From contig NZ_BAABEX010000011.1 in NCBI RefSeq assembly GCF_039540375.1, positions 1-64,000 of the forward strand: a DNA stretch of 64,000 nt, read 5' to 3'. Source of the DNA: Acidovorax_G lacteus. GTDB lineage: Bacteria > Pseudomonadota > Gammaproteobacteria > Burkholderiales > Burkholderiaceae_C. Numbering within the stretch: the stretch's first letter is position 1; every line of letters begins with the position of its first letter. The notes beneath the pieces are model-generated. The model made no database searches, had not been told where the DNA came from, and saw only the letters and a program-made list of their open reading frames with translations. The position numbers and the translations under genes were made by a program. Positions 60,112 to 64,000 of the stretch are shown here, piece after piece.

Positions 60112-60488
60112 ACGAGGGTTTCCCGGGCCCGGACACCCGCGCCGAAGACCTCAAGGCCGTGGGCTGGGTCAGCTACCTGCTGCACCTGATCGTGGCCGTG
60201 GGCGCGGTGGTGCCCGGGGCGCAGCCCGGCGCGGTGCTGCTGCTAGTGGCCCTGGTGATCGACCTCGTCAAGCGCAGCGACGCCGAGGGCACCTGGCAGG
60301 CCAGCCATTTCAGCTGGCGCATCCGCACCGTGGTGTGGGCCGGGGTGCTGTACGTGGTGACGGCGCCGCTGTGGGTGCTGTTCGTGCTGCCGGGCTGGAT
60401 CGCCTGGTCGCTGATTTCGCTGTGGTTCCTCTACCGCATCGTGCGTGGCATGGTCGCCATGAACAAGAGCCAGGCGCTGGATGCCTGA
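60108..60488 (+). CDS. DUF4870-like membrane protein
   Basis: A 126-residue protein with about three membrane helices (about residues 20-55, 72-90 and 92-112) and the pattern FSWRIRTVVWAGVLYV seen in DUF4870 proteins. Function unknown. It starts within hisE (ATGA) and overlaps the patatin gene by 8 nt, so it is part of the his-HIT run. Confidence 0.8.
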   Translation: MNEGFPGPDTRAEDLKAVGWVSYLLHLIVAVGAVVPGAQPGAVLLLVALVIDLVKRSDAEGTWQASHFSWRIRTVVWAGVLYVVTAPLWVLFVLPGWIAWSLISLWFLYRIVRGMVAMNKSQALDA

Positions 60489-61518
60489 GGCCCAGCCGCC
60501 CCGGTCGCTCAACTTGGCGCTGCAGGGCGGCGGCTCGCACGGGGCACTGACCTGGGGCGTGCTCGATGCGCTGCTCGAAGACGGACGCTGGTCGTTCGAA
60601 GGCATCAGCGGCACCAGCGCCGGGGCCATGAACGCCGTGGCCGTGGCCCACGGTTTTGCGCTCGCGGCCGAGCGGCATGCGCATGCCGACGCTGCCACCC
60701 GCCACCGCGCCGGGTGCGACGAAGCCCGTGCGGCACTGCGCCGCCTGTGGGAAGGCGTGGGCACGCTGGGCAGCCTGGCCATGGGCACGCCGCTGGCAGC
60801 CGCGCGCACGATCATGGGCTTCTGGGGGCAGTGGCTGTCGCCCTACCAGACCAATCCGCTCGACATCAATCCGCTGCGCCGCTTGCTGGAGCGCGAGGTG
60901 GACTTTGACCGCCTGTGCACCCAGCGCGGCCCGGGCACGCCCCAGGTGTTTGTATGTGCGACCAACGTGCGCACTGGCCGGGGCGAGATTTTCTCGGGCC
61001 CGCGCCTCACGGCCGATGCGGTCATGGCGTCCGCCTGTCTGCCGCTGCTGTTCCAGGCCGTGGAGATCGACGGCGAGCGCTACTGGGACGGTGGTTTTTC
61101 GGGCAATCCGGCGCTGCACCCGCTGATCTACCAGACGGCGGGCAGCGACATCCTGCTGGTGCAGATCAACCCGGTGGAGCACCTGGGCGTGCCCGACACC
61201 GTGCCCGAGATCATGGACCGCATGAACGAGGTGACATTCAACGCCAGCCTGCTGGCCGAGTTGCGTGCCATTGAGTTCGTGCGCCGCCTGCTGGCCGAAG
61301 GGCGGCTGGACCCGCGCCGCTACAAGGACATCCGCATGCACCGCATCGACGGCGGCGCGCGCCTGGCTGGCTACGGAGCTGACAGCAAGCTGAGGGCCGA
61401 CCTTGTGTTGGTGCGCGAACTGTTCGACCTGGGCCGCGAAGCCGGGCTACAGTGGATGGCGCGCCATGCGGCCGATGTGGGCGTGCGCCCCACGGTGCAT
61501 ATCCCTGACAATGCCTGA
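60481..61518 (+). CDS. Patatin-like phospholipase (second)
   Basis: A 345-residue patatin-fold hydrolase. LQGGGSHGALTWGV (about 14-27) is the oxyanion loop, GISGTSAGAMNA carries the Ser (about 45), and the catalytic Asp is in WDGGFSGNP (about 202-210). No signal peptide. Different from the patatin at 48.3 kb in length and sequence. The start overlaps the DUF4870 gene by 8 nt, so translation is coupled. Confidence 0.9.
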   Translation: MPEAQPPRSLNLALQGGGSHGALTWGVLDALLEDGRWSFEGISGTSAGAMNAVAVAHGFALAAERHAHADAATRHRAGCDEARAALRRLWEGVGTLGSLAMGTPLAAARTIMGFWGQWLSPYQTNPLDINPLRRLLEREVDFDRLCTQRGPGTPQVFVCATNVRTGRGEIFSGPRLTADAVMASACLPLLFQAVEIDGERYWDGGFSGNPALHPLIYQTAGSDILLVQINPVEHLGVPDTVPEIMDRMNEVTFNASLLAELRAIEFVRRLLAEGRLDPRRYKDIRMHRIDGGARLAGYGADSKLRADLVLVRELFDLGREAGLQWMARHAADVGVRPTVHIPDNA

Positions 61519-61557
61519 GCCGCGGCCTGTCCGCGAATTCCGACTCTTTTGTTGCCC

Positions 61558-61935
61558 ATGTCTGCTTCAACCGCTCCATCGCACGACCCGAACTGCCTGT
61601 TTTGCAAGATCGTGGCCGGCCAGATCCCGTCCCGCAAGGTGTACGAGGACGACGAGATCCTGGCCTTCCACGACATCCACCCCTGGGCGCCGGTGCACTT
61701 TCTGATGGTGCCCAAGCGCCACATCGCCTCGATGGCGCAGGTGACCGAGGCCGACGCCGCCCTGCTGGGCCGCATGATGGCCCTGGCCCCCAAGCTCGCG
61801 CTGGAACAGGGCTGCAACCCGTACCCGGAAGGGGGCTTTCGCATCGTGGTCAACACGGGGCTTGAAGGCGGGCAGGAGATCCACCATCTGCACATCCATG
61901 TGATGGGTGGCCCCCGCCCGTGGCTTAAAGGTTGA
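61558..61935 (+). CDS. HIT-family (HINT-like) nucleotide hydrolase
   Basis: A 125-residue histidine triad protein. CLFCKIVAGQIPSRKVYED near the start (with a zinc-type CxxC), and the triad HHLHIHVMGG near residues 112-121. HINT proteins cleave AMP-amino linkages. In betaproteobacteria such a gene commonly lies between hisE and tatA, as here. The ATG at 61558 is preferred over TTG codons just upstream. Confidence 0.93.
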   Translation: MSASTAPSHDPNCLFCKIVAGQIPSRKVYEDDEILAFHDIHPWAPVHFLMVPKRHIASMAQVTEADAALLGRMMALAPKLALEQGCNPYPEGGFRIVVNTGLEGGQEIHHLHIHVMGGPRPWLKG

Positions 61936-62031
61936 TTCCGTGATCGCCCCGGTCTGCGGGGCAAAGGGGGATTGACCGATAGGTGTCACGCCCCCCGTCT
62001 AAAATGACCGTCATTCGTTAGGAGAACCTCC

Positions 62032-62283
62032 ATGGGTACTTTTTCCCTCTGGCACTGGCTGATCGTGCTGCTGATCGTGGTGCTGGTGTTCGGCACCAAG
62101 AAGCTCAAGAACATGGGCTCCGACCTCGGCGGCGCCGTCAAGGGCTTCAAGGACGGCATGCGCGACGGCTCCACCCCGGACAACGCGGCCGCTTCGACGG
62201 CCACGCCGCCCGCGGGCCAGGTGGCCAACCAGGCCTCGGCCGACAAGGCCACCATCGACGTCGAAGCCAAGCAAAAGAGCTGA
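62032..62283 (+). CDS. tatA: Twin-arginine translocase subunit TatA
   Basis: An 83-residue protein: one N-terminal membrane helix (LWHWLIVLLIVVLVFGTKKL), a hinge and an amphipathic helix (GSDLGGAVKGFKDGM), then a polar tail. TatA forms the protein-conducting pore for folded proteins. A good ribosome-binding site (AGGAG) lies 8 nt upstream, and TAAAAT at about 62000 may be a -10 box. Confidence 0.95.
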   Translation: MGTFSLWHWLIVLLIVVLVFGTKKLKNMGSDLGGAVKGFKDGMRDGSTPDNAAASTATPPAGQVANQASADKATIDVEAKQKS

Positions 62284-62306
62284 GCGCGTTGGCGAGCGCC
62301 TGATCC

Positions 62307-62783
62307 ATGATCGACATCGGTCTGTCCAAGATGGCGCTGATCGGCGCGGTGGCGCTGATCGTCATCGGCCCTGAAAAGCTGCCGCGCGTGGCTCGCACCG
62401 TGGGCACACTGCTGGGCAAAGCGCAGCGCTATGTGTCCGACGTCAAGGCGGAGGTCAACCGCTCGATGGAGCTGGACGAACTGCGCAAGATGAAGGACTC
62501 GGTCGAAAATGCGGCCCGCGATGTGGAGCAATCGATCCAGACCACGGCCAGCGACTTCGAAAAAGACTGGGCCGACGCCACCCGCATGGCCGATGGCAGC
62601 GCCGACAACGCCTTGGCCCACGACGCCAGCAGCGTGACACCGGCCTACAAGCACCCGGGCAAGAACTGGCGTCTCAAGCGCGGTGCCGTGCCCCAGTGGT
62701 ACAAGGCCCGTGCGGGCGTGCGCACCCGGGCCCAGTCGGGCGCAGCGCGCGTGGCGCGCTTTCGGCCCAAGCGTTTCCACTGA
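62307..62783 (+). CDS. tatB: Twin-arginine translocase subunit TatB
   Basis: A 158-residue protein: one N-terminal helix (MIDIGLSKMALIGAVALIVIG with the conserved Glu in GPEKLP), a long amphipathic helix (RVARTVGTLLGKAQRYVSD) and a charged tail. TatB forms the signal-peptide receptor with TatC. Follows tatA by 23 nt. Confidence 0.95.
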   Translation: MIDIGLSKMALIGAVALIVIGPEKLPRVARTVGTLLGKAQRYVSDVKAEVNRSMELDELRKMKDSVENAARDVEQSIQTTASDFEKDWADATRMADGSADNALAHDASSVTPAYKHPGKNWRLKRGAVPQWYKARAGVRTRAQSGAARVARFRPKRFH

Positions 62784-62834
62784 CCGATACCACCGCCCGC
62801 GCTCCTCGCGCCGAGCGGTGCCCTGGCTTCCACC

Positions 62835-63632
62835 ATGTCCCAAACCCCCTCCTCAGACGACGAGCTGGCCGGCACCGAGCAGCCGTTCGTGCAGCACCTG
62901 ATCGAACTGCGCGACCGCATGATCCGCGCCATCCTGGCGGTGGGCGTGGCGGCGGCGCTGCTGTTTTTCTTTCCGGGGCCGGGGGCGCTGTACGACCTGC
63001 TGGCCGCACCGCTGGTGGCGCACCTGCCCAAGGGCGCCACGCTGATCGCCACCTCGGTGATCTCGCCCTTCATGGTGCCGCTGAAGATCCTGCTGATGTC
63101 GGCCTTTCTGATCGCGCTGCCGTTTGTGCTGTGGCAGGTGTGGGCCTTCGTTGCGCCCGGGCTCTATTCGCACGAGAAGCGGCTGGTGCTGCCGCTGGTG
63201 ATCTCCAGCACCGTGCTGTTCTTCATCGGCGTGGCGTTCTGCTACTTCTTCGTGTTCGGCCAGGTGTTTGCGTTCATCCAGAGCTTTGCGCCGAAAAGCA
63301 TCACCGCCGCGCCAGACATCGAGGCCTACCTGAGCTTTGTGCTCACCATGTTCCTGGCCTTCGGCCTGGCGTTCGAGGTGCCGATTGCCGTGGTGGTGCT
63401 CGCGCGCATGGGCGTGGTCACCGTCGAAAAGCTCAAGGCCTTCCGCGGCTATTTCATCGTGCTGGCCTTTGTGATCGCCGCCGTGGTCACGCCGCCGGAC
63501 GTGGTGTCACAGCTGGCGTTGGCCATTCCGATGTGTCTGCTGTACGAACTGGGCATCTGGGCGGCGCAGATTTTCATCCGCCACACGCGCGCGCCCGACG
63601 ACGCTGCGGCCGAGACGACCGGCAACCCCTGA
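62835..63632 (+). CDS. tatC: Twin-arginine translocase subunit TatC
   Basis: A 265-residue membrane protein with six helices. Conserved: PFVQHLIELRDRMIRAIL near the N-terminus (Glu and Arg contact the signal peptide), FVAPGLYSHEKRLVLPLV, and FGLAFEVPIAVVVLARMG. It recognises the twin-arginine signal. Last gene of the rightward run; a hairpin follows at about 63733. Confidence 0.96.
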   Translation: MSQTPSSDDELAGTEQPFVQHLIELRDRMIRAILAVGVAAALLFFFPGPGALYDLLAAPLVAHLPKGATLIATSVISPFMVPLKILLMSAFLIALPFVLWQVWAFVAPGLYSHEKRLVLPLVISSTVLFFIGVAFCYFFVFGQVFAFIQSFAPKSITAAPDIEAYLSFVLTMFLAFGLAFEVPIAVVVLARMGVVTVEKLKAFRGYFIVLAFVIAAVVTPPDVVSQLALAIPMCLLYELGIWAAQIFIRHTRAPDDAAAETTGNP

Positions 63633-63732
63633 TCGCTGCCGCCTCCCTGGCTTTTTGCAAGCAGGTTTGTCCGCGTGGCGTGCCAGCTGGGCCTTGTGGC
63701 CAGCTTCCTGTTTTTTGATTCAGGCCAAATTG

Positions 63733-63781
63733 GCTGCTCGTGCTTGTAAATCAAGCACAAGCAGCTATGTTTTTCATAGCA
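63733..63781. repeat. Dispersed repeat, copy 8, forming a hairpin after tatC
   Basis: GCTGCTCGTGCTTG (63733-63746), a 5-nt loop and CAAGCACAAGCAGC (63752-63765) form a 14-bp stem with one wobble pair. The right arm is also the tail of a core unit in minus orientation (63752-63781, TGCTATG...CATAGC-type arms). It could terminate the tat operon. Confidence 0.6.
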
Positions 63782-63816
63782 CTTGCGTGGGCTGTCTGTC
63801 AGGCGTCTGCCTCGGG

Positions 63817-63999
63817 CTAGCCCCTGCAGCGGTGGCGGTGCCGCACGCGCAGACTGGAGGCCATCGGGTGATCCGCGTGCAGCACCGCGGTGTCGTACTC
63901 GCCACGGAATAGCGGCCGTAGCAGCTCGTTGCGCGGTTTCGTGCGGAACGGGACTCTGCCGCCGACGCGTCCTTCTCGCCGGGCCGCTGCACGAGGCCC
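63817..63999 (-). CDS. Possible 3' end of a leftward gene cut by the window edge
   Basis: A frame open from the right edge to a TAG at 63817-63819, ending in residues such as RVPFRTKPRNELLRPLFRG and YDTAVLHADHPMASSLRV. I do not recognise a family. The residue mix looks more protein-like than the competing frames, but the fragment is only 60 residues, so the call is weak. Confidence 0.25.
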   Translation of the reverse strand, partial: GPRAAARREGRVGGRVPFRTKPRNELLRPLFRGEYDTAVLHADHPMASSLRVRHRHRCRG

Positions 64000-64000
64000 G

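Overview
The window looks like a chromosomal segment of a high-GC betaproteobacterium of the order Burkholderiales, most likely family Comamonadaceae (Acidovorax-like). This rests on gene content and order: hisI-hisE, HIT and tatABC close together; a caa3-type cox operon with ctaG, DUF2970 and DUF2909 genes; a Bug/TctC binding protein; and an RpoH with a clear RpoH box. A short intergenic repeat family also recurs throughout. No phage, insertion sequence, CRISPR array or rRNA operon was seen.

Layout. Bases 1-9.5 kb: a tRNA-Arg(CCT), then leftward genes for the TamA/TamB outer-membrane assembly module, a CoxE-type VWA protein, a GNAT acetyltransferase, a small membrane protein and a MoxR AAA+ ATPase. 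Bases 9.5-22.3 kb: mixed housekeeping and accessory genes (di-heme cytochrome c, ABC1 kinase-like protein, DUF3429, a cold-shock/DUF1294 fusion, DUF1841, a PcaF-type thiolase, a PaaI-type thioesterase, UPF0126, a KefB/C-type antiporter, a LysE exporter, an orphan ParA, a MaoC hydratase, a LysR regulator, TrmL). Bases 22.5-34.4 kb: ComF and a BioC-like protein, then a full aerobic terminal oxidase module (ctaC, ctaD, a 37-residue assembly peptide, ctaG, DUF2970, ctaE, DUF2909, SURF1, a Sco-like protein, ctaA, ctaB, Sco1) that supplies oxidase subunits, heme A and copper. Bases 34.4-36.6 kb: a TctC-like binding protein and rpoH, with a perfect CIRCE operator in front of rpoH.

Bases 37.1-48.3 kb hold the most unusual system: a ten-gene alternative chemosensory cluster with no flagellar genes beside it. 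Its order is a soluble receptor carrying two complete signalling hairpins, a triple-CheW scaffold, CheB, a HEAT-like repeat protein, CheR, CheY, a CheA with a large unassigned domain, a STAS-like small protein, a second CheY, and a short membrane receptor ending in a CheZ-like motif. Spacing is tight and several junctions share ATGA, so it is probably one operon. A patatin phospholipase follows. Upstream lies a 0.5 kb gene-poor, locally AT-rich gap.

Bases 50-64 kb: CutA, a palindromic MITE-like element, a membrane PAS-PAS-GGDEF-EAL protein, ftsY divergent from a pair of M16 peptidases (one active-looking, one without zinc site), rsmD, coaD, hisI-hisE, a DUF4870 protein, a second patatin, HIT and tatABC. 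By eye, base composition is very GC-rich in the outer parts and clearly lower in the cox and che parts.
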